DNA from: Rhodocyclaceae bacterium
GTDB lineage: Bacteria; Pseudomonadota; Gammaproteobacteria; Burkholderiales; Rhodocyclaceae
Direction of reading: 5' to 3'
DNA: 64,000 bases
Assembly (NCBI GenBank): GCA_030824275.1
Contig: JAVBXY010000005.1
Span: 62,001 to 126,000, forward strand
The notes beneath the pieces are model-generated. The model had not been told where the DNA came from, made no database searches, and saw nothing but the letters and a program-made list of their open reading frames with translations. This document shows, piece after piece, positions 37,625-47,375 of the stretch (positions are counted from its first letter, which is position 1; each line of letters starts with the position of its first letter). A program made the translations under genes and the position numbers.

Positions 37625-39064
37625 ATGAGGCGTGCCACCAAGATCGTCGCCACTCTCGGCCCTGCGTCCAGCACTCCCGAGCAGTTGGCGGCCCTGGTGG
37701 CGGCGGGCATCGACGTTGCCCGTTTCAACTTCTCCCACGGCACCGCCGACGATCACCGCAAACGCGCCGATGCCCTGCGCGCTGCCGCTCATGCGGCGGG
37801 ACGCACGGTGGGCATCATGGCCGACCTGCAAGGGCCGAAGATTCGCATCGGCAAGTTCGCCGAGACCAAGATTCCGATCACGGCCGGACAGAGCTTCATC
37901 CTCGATGCCGCCTGCAAACTGGGCGACCGCGAGCGGGTGGGTCTCGACTACCCGGAACTGGTCAATGACGTGGTGGCCGGCGATGTGTTGCTGCTCGACG
38001 ACGGTCGTACCGTCTTCGATGTCGAACGCGTCGCAGGCACGGAGATCCATTGCCGCAATCGTCACGACGGTGAGTTGTCGAACAACAAGGGCATCAACAA
38101 GCAGGGCGGCGGTCTTTCGGCGCCGGCACTGACACCCAAGGACATGGAAGACATCAAGACGGCGGCGTCGCTGCATGTCGACTATGTGGCCGTGTCCTTC
38201 CCCAAGTCTGGCGCCGACATGCGTCAGGCCAAGCAGTTGCTGATGGAGGCCGGGTCCGACGCTCTGGTGATCGCCAAGATCGAGCGCGTCGAAGCCGTTG
38301 CCAATCTCGAAGACATCCTGATTCATACTGATGGCATCATGGTCGCTCGCGGTGACCTCGCCGTTGAAGTCGGCGATGCGGCGGTACCAGCTTTGCAAAA
38401 GCGCATGATCCGCCTGGCCCGCGAGCACAACCGCTTCGCCGTCACGGCGACGCAGATGATGGAGTCGATGATCTCCAGTCCGGTGCCGACCCGCGCCGAG
38501 GTTTCCGATGTGGCCAACGCCGTGCTCGACGGCACCGATGCGGTCATGCTCTCCGCCGAGACCGCCTCCGGGCAGTACCCCGTGGCGGCAGTGGAGGCAA
38601 TGGTGCGCGTCTGTGTCGAGGCCGAAAAATCCCACGAGGTCACTGTCGATACGCACTTTCTCGACCAGATATTCACCCGCATCGACCAGTCCATCGCCAT
38701 GGCGGCCCTGTTCGCCGCCTCGCACCTGCGGGTCAAAGCCATCGCCACACTGACCGAGTCCGGCTCCACCACGCTGTGGATGAGTCGATTGAATTCCGGT
38801 GTTCCCATCTATGCGCTGACGCCGCGCATCCGTACTCGTTACCGGGTCAGCATTTACCGCGATGTTTATCCCCTGCTGACCGAGTATGTCGCTACCGACC
38901 GCGACGAGCTACTCTGGCAGGCTGAGCAAATTCTCATCGAAGCCGGGGCGGTGGTGAAAGGCGATTTGATCGTCCTCACCATCGGCGAACCCATCGGCGA
39001 AGCCGGCGGCACCAACACCATGAAAATCGTCAAGATCGGCGAACATCGCCGGCCGACGACCTGA
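37625..39064 (+). CDS. pyk: Pyruvate kinase
   Basis: 479 residues. [20 protein letters not shown] at the start, the active-site signature [17 protein letters not shown] near 218 and [13 protein letters not shown]-terminal allosteric domain present. Drains phosphoenolpyruvate to pyruvate, linking fixed carbon to the PDH operon. Its place inside a Calvin-cycle gene run suggests coordinated control of carbon fixation and export to biosynthesis. Confidence 0.97.
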   Translation: MRRATKIVATLGPASSTPEQLAALVAAGIDVARFNFSHGTADDHRKRADALRAAAHAAGRTVGIMADLQGPKIRIGKFAETKIPITAGQSFILDAACKLGDRERVGLDYPELVNDVVAGDVLLLDDGRTVFDVERVAGTEIHCRNRHDGELSNNKGINKQGGGLSAPALTPKDMEDIKTAASLHVDYVAVSFPKSGADMRQAKQLLMEAGSDALVIAKIERVEAVANLEDILIHTDGIMVARGDLAVEVGDAAVPALQKRMIRLAREHNRFAVTATQMMESMISSPVPTRAEVSDVANAVLDGTDAVMLSAETASGQYPVAAVEAMVRVCVEAEKSHEVTVDTHFLDQIFTRIDQSIAMAALFAASHLRVKAIATLTESGSTTLWMSRLNSGVPIYALTPRIRTRYRVSIYRDVYPLLTEYVATDRDELLWQAEQILIEAGAVVKGDLIVLTIGEPIGEAGGTNTMKIVKIGEHRRPTT

Positions 39065-39090
39065 CCACCCACAAATCCAAGGAGACCCTC

Positions 39091-40155
39091 ATGCCCCTCG
39101 TATCCATGCGCCAACTGCTTGATCATGCCGCCGAGAATGGCTACGGCCTGCCGGCGTTCAACGTCAATAACCTGGAGCAGATCCAGGCCATCATGGAAGC
39201 TGCCGCCGAAACCGATAGCCCGGTGATCATGCAGGGCTCGGCGGGCGCCCGCAAATATGCCGGCGAACCCTATCTGCGCCACCTCATCGAGGCCGCCATC
39301 GAGACCCATCCGGACATCCCGATCGTGATGCACCAGGACCACGGCGCGAGCCCCTCGATCTGCATCCAGTCCATGCGCTCCGGCTTCTCCAGCGTGATGA
39401 TGGACGGTTCCCTGCTGGAAGATGCGAAGACCCCGGCCAGCTTCGATTACAACTCCAAGACCACCAAGCACGTCGTCGACATCGCCCACGCCATTGGCGT
39501 TTCCGTCGAAGGTGAGCTCGGCTGCCTCGGCTCGCTGGAAACCGGCATGGGCGAGAAGGAAGATGGCCACGGCGCCGAAGGTGCCCTGTCCCACGACCAG
39601 TTGCTGACCGATGCCAATGAGGCTGCCGACTTCGTCAAGGCGACCGGCGTCGATGCACTGGCCATCGCCATCGGCACCAGTCACGGCGCCTACAAGTTCA
39701 CCCGCCCGCCTACCGGCGCCGTGCTGCGCATCGACCGCATCAAGGAAATCCACGCCCGCATCCCCAACACCCACCTAGTCATGCACGGCTCTTCCAGCGT
39801 GCCGCAGGAGTGGTTGCGCATCATCAACGAGAACGGCGGCGCCATGGGCGAGACCTACGGCGTGCCGGTCGAGGAAATCGTCGAGGGCATCAAGTACGGC
39901 GTGCGCAAGGTGAATATCGACACTGATCTGCGCATGGCCTCCACCGGCGCCATCCGCAAGTATCTGGCCGAGAACCCCAAGGATTTCGATCCGCGCAAAT
40001 ACTTTGCCGCAGCCCGTAAGGCCATGAAGGAAATCTGCAAGGCCCGCTACGAAGCTTTCGGCTGTGCCGGCCAGGCCTCCAAGATCAAGGCCCTATCGAT
40101 GGAAAAGATGGCCGAGCGCTACAAGAAGGGCGAATTGAACGCTGTCGTCAAGTAA
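39091..40155 (+). CDS. fba: Fructose-bisphosphate aldolase, class II
   Basis: 354 residues, the CbbA-type class II enzyme. Zinc ligands in MHQDHGAS and [12 protein letters not shown], and further [11 protein letters not shown]; normal length. Joins triose phosphates to fructose or sedoheptulose bisphosphate. Last gene of the cbb/glycolytic run: a strong terminator follows within 60 bp. Confidence 0.97.
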   Translation: MPLVSMRQLLDHAAENGYGLPAFNVNNLEQIQAIMEAAAETDSPVIMQGSAGARKYAGEPYLRHLIEAAIETHPDIPIVMHQDHGASPSICIQSMRSGFSSVMMDGSLLEDAKTPASFDYNSKTTKHVVDIAHAIGVSVEGELGCLGSLETGMGEKEDGHGAEGALSHDQLLTDANEAADFVKATGVDALAIAIGTSHGAYKFTRPPTGAVLRIDRIKEIHARIPNTHLVMHGSSSVPQEWLRIINENGGAMGETYGVPVEEIVEGIKYGVRKVNIDTDLRMASTGAIRKYLAENPKDFDPRKYFAAARKAMKEICKARYEAFGCAGQASKIKALSMEKMAERYKKGELNAVVK

Positions 40156-40176
40156 GCCGAATTCAGGCAAAGTTAC

Positions 40177-40210
40177 GAGGCCGCCGGAGTTGATTCCGGC
40201 GGCCTCTTTC
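40177..40210 (+). terminator. Intrinsic terminator after fba
   Basis: 12-bp perfect stem GAGGCCGCCGGA / TCCGGCGGCCTC with loop GTTGAT, followed by TTTC. Closes the cbb operon, 15 bp before the next start codon. Confidence 0.9.
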
Positions 40211-40224
40211 ATTTATCCCCCGCC

Positions 40225-41547
40225 ATGACCGTCCCGCCTCTGCCCCTGCCCGAACACCCCCTGCGCCGCCGCCTCAACGACGAGTTGCATGCCCGCCCGC
40301 CGGTCGTGCTGACCGGCCCGACCTGGGTCACGCATCTGGTCATGCTTCACGACGAGGGCGGCAGCCCGGCGGATGCTGGCGCCGAAGAAGTCCATTTGCG
40401 GCGCCTCTGTGATCTGGCGCAAAGCCCCTTTTGCCCGGTGATTGATGGCAACCACTGGATACTCGAAGCGGGCGACCTGCGCCTGAAGTGGGAGCGGCAC
40501 AACGAGTTTTCCAGCTACACCTTTTTCCGCCAGCAGCGTGCCGACGATGGCCCCCAGGCCACTGCGCTGGATGCCTTTCCCGCCGACTGGCGCAGCGGCA
40601 TTCCCGGCCGCCTGCTGGTCGCCACCCATCTCGATTACCGCGATGCCAGCGAGGGCGATGGTCAGCAGGCGACACTGCTGGCCGAACTGGCCCAATCGGC
40701 TGTGCCCTGGGTGGTGACCGAAGTGGCCGACGGCGCCGCGCTGGTGGCTTCCGACTTCCGTATCCACGATGGCTTCACCCGCTATCTGGTGCTTGATCGC
40801 CAACTGCGTCGCCGCCAGTCCGGCCGCACGGTGCAGCGCTTACTGGAGATCGAGACCTACCGGATGATGGCGCTGCTGGCCTTCCCCGTCGCCAAGGAGG
40901 TCGCGGCCACCCTGGCGCGGGCCGAGCAGGAAACGGCGGCGCTGATGGCCGAGATGGCCGAGGATCGGGGCCACACCAGCGAGCGGGCGATACTCTCCAG
41001 TCTGACCCGTCTGGCCGCCACCGTCGAATTGTCGATCACCCGTAGCGCCTTCCGCTTCGGGGCCGCAGAGGCCTATTACGCCCTGGTGCGGCAGCGAGTG
41101 AAGGACTTGCGCGGCCATCCCGTGCCGGGCTTTTCCAGCATTCATGGCTTTCTCGACCGGCGTCTGGCGCCGGCGATCCAGACCTGTCTTTCGGTGGCGC
41201 GGCGGCAGAACGACCTGTCCGGGCGCATCGCCCGCAAGAGCGCGCTCTTGCGCACCCGCGTCGACATCGAGCTGGAGCATCAGAACCAGGAATTGCTGAC
41301 ACAGATGAATCGCCGCTCGCATCTGCAATTGCGCTTGCAGGAAACCGTCGAAGGCCTGTCGGTGGTGGCCATCACCTACTATGCTTCTTCTCTGGTCCAT
41401 CACCTTGCCGAAGGTCTCGAACGCATGCTGCACGGCCCCGACCCGGCCCTGGCTACCGCCGTCTCGATTCCGCTGATCGCCCTTGCCGTGGCGGTTGGTG
41501 TGCGCCGCATGCGACGCAAGCTGACCGCGACCGAAGTCAGCCATTAG
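40225..41547 (+). CDS. DUF3422 family membrane-anchored protein
   Basis: 440 residues. Begins LPEHPLRRRLNDELHARPPV and contains HNEFSSYTFF, both typical of the DUF3422 family of proteobacterial proteins of unknown function. A mostly soluble body with helical coiled segments (about 200-380) is followed by two C-terminal hydrophobic helices (VVAITYYASSLVHHLAEGL and AVSIPLIALAVAVGVRRM), so it is probably anchored in the inner membrane. Starts right after the fba terminator with its own transcript likely. Confidence 0.82.
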   Translation: MTVPPLPLPEHPLRRRLNDELHARPPVVLTGPTWVTHLVMLHDEGGSPADAGAEEVHLRRLCDLAQSPFCPVIDGNHWILEAGDLRLKWERHNEFSSYTFFRQQRADDGPQATALDAFPADWRSGIPGRLLVATHLDYRDASEGDGQQATLLAELAQSAVPWVVTEVADGAALVASDFRIHDGFTRYLVLDRQLRRRQSGRTVQRLLEIETYRMMALLAFPVAKEVAATLARAEQETAALMAEMAEDRGHTSERAILSSLTRLAATVELSITRSAFRFGAAEAYYALVRQRVKDLRGHPVPGFSSIHGFLDRRLAPAIQTCLSVARRQNDLSGRIARKSALLRTRVDIELEHQNQELLTQMNRRSHLQLRLQETVEGLSVVAITYYASSLVHHLAEGLERMLHGPDPALATAVSIPLIALAVAVGVRRMRRKLTATEVSH

Positions 41548-41640
41548 TCAGCCATTGAGCTAGCCATTGATGGACCCCCGACGCGCAATCCGCCACGGCT
41601 ATAATCGCCGCCTACCCATCTTCTTCACCGAGCCGCCACT

Positions 41641-42537
41641 GTGAGCCTTCCCCTGTTTGAATCCAGCATCAAGAGCCTGCCCTTGCTCGGTCGCGGCAAG
41701 GTGCGTGATATTTACGCCGTCGACGAAGACAAGCTGCTGATCGTCACCTCCGACCGTCTTTCCGCCTTCGACGTGATCCTGCCCGACCCGATTCCGGGCA
41801 AGGGCGAGGTGCTGACCGCCGTCGCCAACTTCTGGTTCGGCAAGCTGGCCCATGTGATCCCCAGCCAGCTCACCGGCATCGATCCCGAAGCCGTAGTTTC
41901 CGGTGACGATGAGCGTGCCCAGGTGCGCAATCGTTCCCTCGTAGTCAAGCGCCTGAAGCCCCTGCCCATCGAGGCGGTGGCCCGTGGCTACATCATTGGT
42001 TCGGGCTGGAAGGACTATCAGGCCAGCGGCGCCGTCTGCGGCAATGCGCTGCCCGCCGGCCTGCAACTGGCCCAGCAACTGCCCGAGCCGATCTTCACCC
42101 CGGCGACCAAGGCCGAGATGGGCGATCACGACGAGAACATCGATTACGCCACCGTGGAAAAGATGATCGGTGCGCCGCTGGCCAAGCAGGTCAAGGAAAC
42201 CACCTTGCGCCTTTACCGCGAGGCGGCCGCCTTCGCCCGCGTGCGCGGCATCATCATCGCCGACACCAAGTTCGAGTTCGGCCAGGACGCCGACGGCCGC
42301 CTGCACCTGATCGACGAAGTGCTGACGCCCGACTCTTCGCGTTTCTGGCCGGCCGACCAGTACAAGGTCGGCATCAGCCCGCCGTCCTTCGACAAGCAGT
42401 TCGTTCGCGATTACCTGGAAACCCTGGACTGGAACAAGCAGGCGCCGGGCCCGCGACTGCCGGCGGACATCATCGACAAGACCGCCGCCAAATACCGCGA
42501 GGCCCTGACGCGGCTGACCGGTTTGCAGGCCGCCTGA
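41641..42537 (+). CDS. purC: Phosphoribosylaminoimidazole-succinocarboxamide synthase
   Basis: 298 residues, GTG start. SAICAR synthetase signatures [22 protein letters not shown] and, near the middle, [22 protein letters not shown]-terminal [15 protein letters not shown]. The longer purine-pathway form found in many betaproteobacteria and yeast. Catalyses addition of aspartate to CAIR. Possibly co-transcribed with the next gene, which begins 7 bp after the stop. Confidence 0.97.
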   Translation: MSLPLFESSIKSLPLLGRGKVRDIYAVDEDKLLIVTSDRLSAFDVILPDPIPGKGEVLTAVANFWFGKLAHVIPSQLTGIDPEAVVSGDDERAQVRNRSLVVKRLKPLPIEAVARGYIIGSGWKDYQASGAVCGNALPAGLQLAQQLPEPIFTPATKAEMGDHDENIDYATVEKMIGAPLAKQVKETTLRLYREAAAFARVRGIIIADTKFEFGQDADGRLHLIDEVLTPDSSRFWPADQYKVGISPPSFDKQFVRDYLETLDWNKQAPGPRLPADIIDKTAAKYREALTRLTGLQAA

Positions 42538-42544
42538 GGACTCC

Positions 42545-43315
42545 ATGAACGCCCCGGTCGCCGTGTCGCCAGAGCCGACTTTTCCTGCCGTGCGCACGGT
42601 TGGTTTCGGCGCGCCGCTGTCCTGGCTGGGGCGGGGCTGGAAGGATCTGTGGCGGCAACCGGGGGCCAGCCTGTTCTATGGCTTCGCCATCGCCATCGTC
42701 GGCGCCCTCATTCTTACCGCCACCACGCGCTTGCCCTACTTGTTCACCGCCGCCATTACCGGCTTTCTGCTGGTGGCGCCGATGCTGGCCGCCGGTGTCT
42801 ATGAACTGTCACGGCGCTATCTGGCCGGCGAGCCCGCGCCCTTGGTCGAATCCATGATGGCCTGGCGGCGCAATCCCTCCGGTCTGGTCGGCTTCGGTCT
42901 GCTCAGTCTGCTGGCCGGCACCGCCTGGCAGGTGGTCTCGGTAGTCCTCGTCGCCCTGCTCTACAAGGGCAGCGCGCTGGCACCCATGGACATGATCGTC
43001 GAGATCCTGCTCAATCCCCAATACACGCTGCTGTTCTTCGTCTACATCGGCGTCGGCGGCGTCATCGCGGCGCTGGTCTTTGCCGCCAGCGTGGTTTCCA
43101 TGCCCATGTTGCTGGACCGCCGCTGCGACCTGATGTGCGCCCTCGTCACCAGCCTCAACGCCGTCTCCGAAAATCCCGGCCCGCTGGCTTTCTGGGCGGT
43201 GCTGATCATGCTGCTCACCGGCCTCGGTTTCGCTACTGCGCTGATCGGCTTGATCGTGATCCTGCCCTGGCTGGGGCATGCAACTTTCCACGCCTACAAA
43301 GATCTCGTCGAATAA
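42545..43315 (+). CDS. DUF2189 family integral membrane protein
   Basis: 256 residues with about five to six hydrophobic segments (for example ASLFYGFAIAIVGALIL and LFTAAITGFLLVAPMLAAGVYEL). The pattern matches the DUF2189 family of predicted inner-membrane proteins without assigned function. The soluble N-terminal tail is partly made by a reverse 25-bp element that encodes VAVSPEPTF at residues 5-13. Co-oriented with purC and prlC. Confidence 0.75.
   Translation: MNAPVAVSPEPTFPAVRTVGFGAPLSWLGRGWKDLWRQPGASLFYGFAIAIVGALILTATTRLPYLFTAAITGFLLVAPMLAAGVYELSRRYLAGEPAPLVESMMAWRRNPSGLVGFGLLSLLAGTAWQVVSVVLVALLYKGSALAPMDMIVEILLNPQYTLLFFVYIGVGGVIAALVFAASVVSMPMLLDRRCDLMCALVTSLNAVSENPGPLAFWAVLIMLLTGLGFATALIGLIVILPWLGHATFHAYKDLVE
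42559..42583 (-). repeat. Dispersed 25-bp element, copy 12 (reverse)
   Basis: One core change (AGAGCC for AGCGCC), variable pair GT. In the N-terminal tail of the DUF2189 gene, 14 bp after its ATG, encoding AVSPEPTF. Confidence 0.85.
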
Positions 43316-43363
43316 ATTCCGTGCGGCATTGATGCCGCCTCGCTTCATCCCCAAAGGAAAACC

Positions 43364-45421
43364 ATGAACCCGCTCCTCGATTTTTCCGGGCTGCCGCGTT
43401 TCGACGCCGTTCAGCCCGAGCACGTCGCTCCCGCCATCCGTCAATTGCTCGACGAGAACCGTGCCCTCGTCCAACGCCTGCTCGACGCGGCGACGCCCGC
43501 CACTTGGGAGCAGTTCGTCCAGCCGCTGGTGGACGCCGGCGAGCGCTTCAGCCGCTCCTGGGGCACCGTCGGTCATCTGCACGCGGTGAACGACGTCCCG
43601 CCCTGGCGCGAGGCCTATAACGAGATGCTGCCCGAGGTCTCCAGCTACTACGCCGAGCTGGGCCAGAACCTTGCCCTCTTCGCCAAGTACAAGGCCCTGG
43701 CGACGGGACCGGAATACGCCGGCCTGTCGCCGGTGCGCCGCCGCATCATCGACAACGAACTGCGTGACTTCCGTCTGTCCGGCGCCGAACTGCCGGAAGA
43801 CCAGAAGCCCCGTTTCAAGGCCATCCAGGAAGAATTGTCGGCGCTGGAAACCAAGTTCTCCGAGAACATTCTCGACGCCACCAATGCCCACGTCGAGTGG
43901 ATCGAAAACGAAGCTGACATCGCCGGTCTGCCCGATGACGCCAAGGCTGCGGCAAAGGCGGCGGCCGAGAAGGACGACGATGTAGCCAAACGCGGCGGAT
44001 GGAAGTTCACCCTCCACGCGCCGAGCTACCTGCCGGTGATGCAGTACTGCGAGAACCGCGAACTGCGCGCCCGCATGTACCGCGCCTATGTCACGCGCGC
44101 CTCCGAGTTTGGCAAGGACGACTGGAACAACGGCCCTCTGATCGACAAGATCCTCGCCCTGCGTGCCGAAGAGGCGGCGATGCTGGGCTATGCCAGCTAC
44201 GCCGAAGTTTCGCTGACGCCGAAGATGGCCGACACGCCCGCCCAGGTCGTCACCTTTCTGCGCGACATGGCTTCCAAGGCCCGCCCCTATGCCGAGAAGG
44301 ACGTCGCCGAACTGCGCGATTTCGCCGCCCGTGAGTTGGGTCTGACCACGCTCGAAAGCTGGGACATCGGCTGGGCCTCGGAAAAACTGCGCCAGGCCCG
44401 CTACAGTTTTTCCGACGACGAAGTGAAGCAGTACTTTCCCGAGCCCAAAGTGCTGGAAGGTCTGTTCCGTGTCATCGAGTCCCTGTTCCAGGTGCAACTG
44501 AGTACCGAGACCGCGCCCGTGTGGCATCCCGATGTGCGCTTCTTCCGCATCGAGCGGGCCGGCAAGCTGATCGGCCAGTTCTACCTCGACCTCTACGCCC
44601 GCGAAACCAAGCGCGGCGGTGCCTGGATGGGCGATGCCCTGAGTCGTCGGTTGGTGGCGAACGGTGTGCAGACGCCGGTGGCCTACCTCAACTGCAATTT
44701 CCCCGCCCCCATCGGCGGCAAGCCAGCCACCTTCACCCACGACGACGTCATCACCCTGTTCCACGAGAGCGGCCACGGTCTGCACCACATGCTGACTCAG
44801 GTGGACGAGCTGCCGGTGTCCGGCATCAGCGGCGTCGAATGGGATGCGGTGGAACTGCCCAGCCAGTTCATGGAGAACTTCTGCTGGGAGTGGGACGTGC
44901 TCCAGGGCATGACCGCGCATGCCGAGACAGGCAAATCGCTGCCGCGCGATCTCTACGACAAGATGATCGCGGCGAAGAATTTCCAGAGCGGATTGGTGAC
45001 GTTGCGCCAGATCGAGTTCGGCCTTTTCGACTTGCGCGTGCATAGCGAATTCAAACCCGGCGCAGGCCCGTCGGTGATGACCATGCTCGACGAAGTCCGC
45101 CGCGAAGTGGCTGTCCTGGTGCCGCCGGAATGGAACCGTTTCCCCAACAGCTTTTCGCACATCTTCGCCGGCGGCTACGCAGCGGGCTACTACAGCTACA
45201 AGTGGGCCGAGGTGCTTTCCGCCGATGCCTATGCCGCCTTCGAGGAAGCCGCCGCGAGCAAGGGTGCCGGCAGCAGCACCCTCGACGCAGTGACCGGCGA
45301 ACGTTTCTGGCGCGAGATTCTTTCCATCGGCGGCTCGCGCCCGGCCATCGAATCCTTCAAGGCCTTCCGTGGCCGCGAGCCCTCGCCGGACGCGCTGTTG
45401 CGGCATAGCGGCATGGCGTAA
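43364..45421 (+). CDS. prlC: Oligopeptidase A (M3 metallopeptidase)
   Basis: 685 residues, usual length for OpdA/PrlC. Zinc motif LFHESGHGLHHML near residue 463 and the downstream Glu region; start MNPLLDFSGLPRFDAVQPEHV is family-typical. Cytoplasmic enzyme that degrades short peptides, including cleaved signal peptides. A good AAAGGAAAA ribosome-binding site precedes the ATG. Confidence 0.95.
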   Translation: MNPLLDFSGLPRFDAVQPEHVAPAIRQLLDENRALVQRLLDAATPATWEQFVQPLVDAGERFSRSWGTVGHLHAVNDVPPWREAYNEMLPEVSSYYAELGQNLALFAKYKALATGPEYAGLSPVRRRIIDNELRDFRLSGAELPEDQKPRFKAIQEELSALETKFSENILDATNAHVEWIENEADIAGLPDDAKAAAKAAAEKDDDVAKRGGWKFTLHAPSYLPVMQYCENRELRARMYRAYVTRASEFGKDDWNNGPLIDKILALRAEEAAMLGYASYAEVSLTPKMADTPAQVVTFLRDMASKARPYAEKDVAELRDFAARELGLTTLESWDIGWASEKLRQARYSFSDDEVKQYFPEPKVLEGLFRVIESLFQVQLSTETAPVWHPDVRFFRIERAGKLIGQFYLDLYARETKRGGAWMGDALSRRLVANGVQTPVAYLNCNFPAPIGGKPATFTHDDVITLFHESGHGLHHMLTQVDELPVSGISGVEWDAVELPSQFMENFCWEWDVLQGMTAHAETGKSLPRDLYDKMIAAKNFQSGLVTLRQIEFGLFDLRVHSEFKPGAGPSVMTMLDEVRREVAVLVPPEWNRFPNSFSHIFAGGYAAGYYSYKWAEVLSADAYAAFEEAAASKGAGSSTLDAVTGERFWREILSIGGSRPAIESFKAFRGREPSPDALLRHSGMA

Positions 45422-45437
45422 AGAATCCTAAGCACGA

Positions 45438-45470
45438 CGACACGGCAAAGCTTGTACTTTCGCCGTGTCG
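45438..45470 (+). terminator. Hairpin formed with the outer end of element copy 13
   Basis: CGACACGGC-AAAG, loop CTTGTA, CTTT, one bulged C, then GCCGTGTCG. The right arm is the outer part of the 25-bp element. It lies 17 bp after the prlC stop and may act as its terminator, though the T-run of the element comes only later. Confidence 0.55.
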
Positions 45471-45485
45471 CCAGCGCCGACTTTT
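45461..45485 (-). repeat. Dispersed 25-bp element, copy 13 (reverse, intergenic)
   Basis: Perfect reverse copy with variable pair GT, ending in CTTTT. Between prlC and arfB; its outer end pairs with an upstream arm. Confidence 0.95.
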
Positions 45486-45506
45486 CACTGACTTCAATTC
45501 GCCACC

Positions 45507-45911
45507 ATGCGTCCCCGTTACGCCATTCCGCCGGAAGAAGTCGAGATCACCGCCATCCGCGCCCAGGGTGCGGGTGGGCAGAATGTGAACAAGGTCGCCA
45601 ATGCCGTGCATCTGCGTTTCGACATCGCCGCTTCCTCACTGCCGGAGGCGATCCGCGAGCGCTTGCTGAAGCTGGGCGATCAGCGTGTCAGCAAGGACGG
45701 CGTGGTCGTCATCAAGGCCCAGGAGTTTCGCAGTCTGGAGAAGAACCGGGCCGAGGCGCTGGATCGCCTGCATGATCTGGTCGCCAGTGTCGCCGTGCTG
45801 CCCAAGGCCCGGCGCGCCACCAAGCCGTCCCGCAACGCCGTGAAGCGACGTCTGGAAAGCAAGGCTCATCGCGGCACGGTCAAGGCCGGACGGGGAAAAG
45901 TCTCCGAATAG
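45507..45911 (+). CDS. arfB: Alternative ribosome-rescue factor ArfB
   Basis: 134 residues. GGQ motif in GAGGQNVNKVANAVHLRF near residue 22 and a basic C-terminal tail (KAHRGTVKAGRGK), the two hallmarks of ArfB/YaeJ. It enters ribosomes stalled on broken mRNA and hydrolyses the peptidyl-tRNA. Convergent with the caspase-like gene, 4 bp between the stops. Confidence 0.94.
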   Translation: MRPRYAIPPEEVEITAIRAQGAGGQNVNKVANAVHLRFDIAASSLPEAIRERLLKLGDQRVSKDGVVVIKAQEFRSLEKNRAEALDRLHDLVASVAVLPKARRATKPSRNAVKRRLESKAHRGTVKAGRGKVSE

Positions 45912-45915
45912 CGTC

Positions 45916-47136
45916 CTACTCGCGGGGCCGGATGCGCTTGGGGCCGACCACTTCGTCCCAGCTGTTGTCGTAGCCCTGGTAGTGGATCTTGTATTTGCCC
46001 TGGGGTTTGACTTCCATGACGCTGGCCGGATACCAGCTACCTTTCCATTCGACATCGACTTCGTCGTCCACGGCAAAGCTAGTCGTGCTTGTGTTGGCGG
46101 TCTTCGGCTGCGGCGTCGTTGCGGCGACCGCCGGTGCCGCCGCCAGCGCCTTGATGCGGTTGCGCGCGATGCTGGCAAAGCTGCCGCTCGGATACTGCTT
46201 GAGATAGGCCTCGAAATCGGTCCGGTCGTTGCTGCCCTTGATGCTGGTCCAGAATTCCAGCTCGATGGCCGCTGCGTTGGGGCCGGCGACGGCGGGCGCA
46301 GTCTGTGTTGTAGCCTGTGTCGCCGCCGGCGCGGCATTGATGTTGATCGAGACCGGGCCGTTGATGAAATAGAAATCGCCGTCGGTCTGATCGTAGATCG
46401 CTGGGTTCTGGTCGTGGCCCACGCTCTTGGCCTTGGCGATAACCGCGCCGCGCAGCTTGCGCACGGCTTCGTCCAGACGCAGGTTCGGGGTTTCGATCAG
46501 GGGAAGGAATTCGCGGGTGAATAGGCCGTTGGGGTTGGTGTCGTGCTCCGACAACTTGTCCAGCGCCTGCTGACCGATGCCCGCCGAGTACACCACCAGG
46601 GTGCCGCTGGGGGCTTGCGGGATGGCTAGGCCGCGCGAGGCACCGATGCTGCGACCGTAGGCCTTCTTGAAGGGGTTGTCGCGACAGGCATCGATGATCA
46701 GCAGGCTGAGCTTGGCCTTCGCATCCGCGAGCCGTTCGAGCACCCGCTGCATGTCCACGGCTTCATCCACCAAGTCCTGCTCGCCCTTGACCTTGATGTC
46801 CACCGGCAGAAGGAAGTTGCTGCCGCCGGCCTGCACGCCATGACCGGCGTAGAAGAAGATGCCGACGCCACCGCCGGAGACCTTGTCGACGAACTGGCCG
46901 ATGGCCTGATTCATTTCGCGGCGGGTCAGGTTTGAGTGCAGCAGCACCTCGAAGCCGACTTTCCGCAATCGCGTGGCGATGGCCCGTGCGTCGTTGCCGG
47001 CCTTCTCCAGCCGGGGCACGTCCTGATAGTTGTCGTTGCCGATGACCAGCGCCACCCGTTTTTCGGGCGCGGCATGGGCGACGCCGCCGACGAAGGCGGC
47101 ACACAGAACGGCGAAAAGGAAATGGCGGATGGACAT
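45916..47136 (-). CDS. Secreted caspase-like (C14) protease with C-terminal Tudor/chromo-like domain
   Basis: 406 residues from the ATG at 47136, chosen because it opens a signal peptide (MSIRHFLFAVLCAAFVGGVAHA). The caspase p20 fold follows: RVALVIGNDNY near 27, catalytic His99 in IFFYAGHGVQ and Cys151 in LLIIDACRDNPF. After about residue 255 comes an Ala/Thr-rich linker, then a small helical segment. The last 50 residues (DEVDVEWKGSWYPASV...KYKIHYQGYDNSWDEVV) look like a Tudor-knot or chromo barrel. Bacterial proteins of this class are orphan caspase homologues of unknown substrate; cleavage after Arg or Lys is common. The gap to urtA on the other side is a divergent promoter region. Confidence 0.85.
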   Translation of the reverse strand: MSIRHFLFAVLCAAFVGGVAHAAPEKRVALVIGNDNYQDVPRLEKAGNDARAIATRLRKVGFEVLLHSNLTRREMNQAIGQFVDKVSGGGVGIFFYAGHGVQAGGSNFLLPVDIKVKGEQDLVDEAVDMQRVLERLADAKAKLSLLIIDACRDNPFKKAYGRSIGASRGLAIPQAPSGTLVVYSAGIGQQALDKLSEHDTNPNGLFTREFLPLIETPNLRLDEAVRKLRGAVIAKAKSVGHDQNPAIYDQTDGDFYFINGPVSININAAPAATQATTQTAPAVAGPNAAAIELEFWTSIKGSNDRTDFEAYLKQYPSGSFASIARNRIKALAAAPAVAATTPQPKTANTSTTSFAVDDEVDVEWKGSWYPASVMEVKPQGKYKIHYQGYDNSWDEVVGPKRIRPRE

Positions 47137-47247
47137 CCTGGGTTCTCCGGCACGCGCGATGAGGCGTGTCTCAGCCGGAAGAATACACATCGCGCCGCCG
47201 TGACGCACGCCCTCTGACGCACACCCGACGCACACCCGGCGAATGCC

Positions 47248-47259
47248 GCTTGCGCAAGC
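47248..47259. promoter_or_regulatory. 12-bp palindrome in the caspase-urtA intergenic region
   Basis: GCTTGCGCAAGC, a perfect dyad in the 239-bp divergent region. Possible operator; no family assigned. Confidence 0.35.
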
Positions 47260-47272
47260 CCGGGCCGCCCTA

Positions 47273-47292
47273 CGCAATCTGACGTATTCCGC
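47273..47292 (+). promoter_or_regulatory. Urea-operon shared motif, copy upstream of urtA
   Basis: CGCAAT-CT-GACGTATTCCGC, matching 18 of 20 positions with a sequence upstream of ureD (55144-55163). It lies 83 bp before the urtA start. Confidence 0.6.
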
Positions 47293-47375
47293 ATGCAAGC
47301 GGCGCTCCTTAACCTGCGTTCGTGCCCTTCACCCGTTTCCGGACACGCACTTTCAATTTCTCAAGGAGCCCATCC

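Noticed and set aside
38368-38392. GAAGTCGGCGATGCGGCGGT in pyk resembles the element
   Set aside because: Encodes the native pyruvate kinase segment VEVGDAAVP; the core GCTGG is missing.
46136-46156. GCCGCCGCCAGCGCC in the caspase-like gene resembles a reverse copy
   Set aside because: Lacks GACTTTT and the ACGGCG end; an Ala-rich linker gives such sequence by chance.
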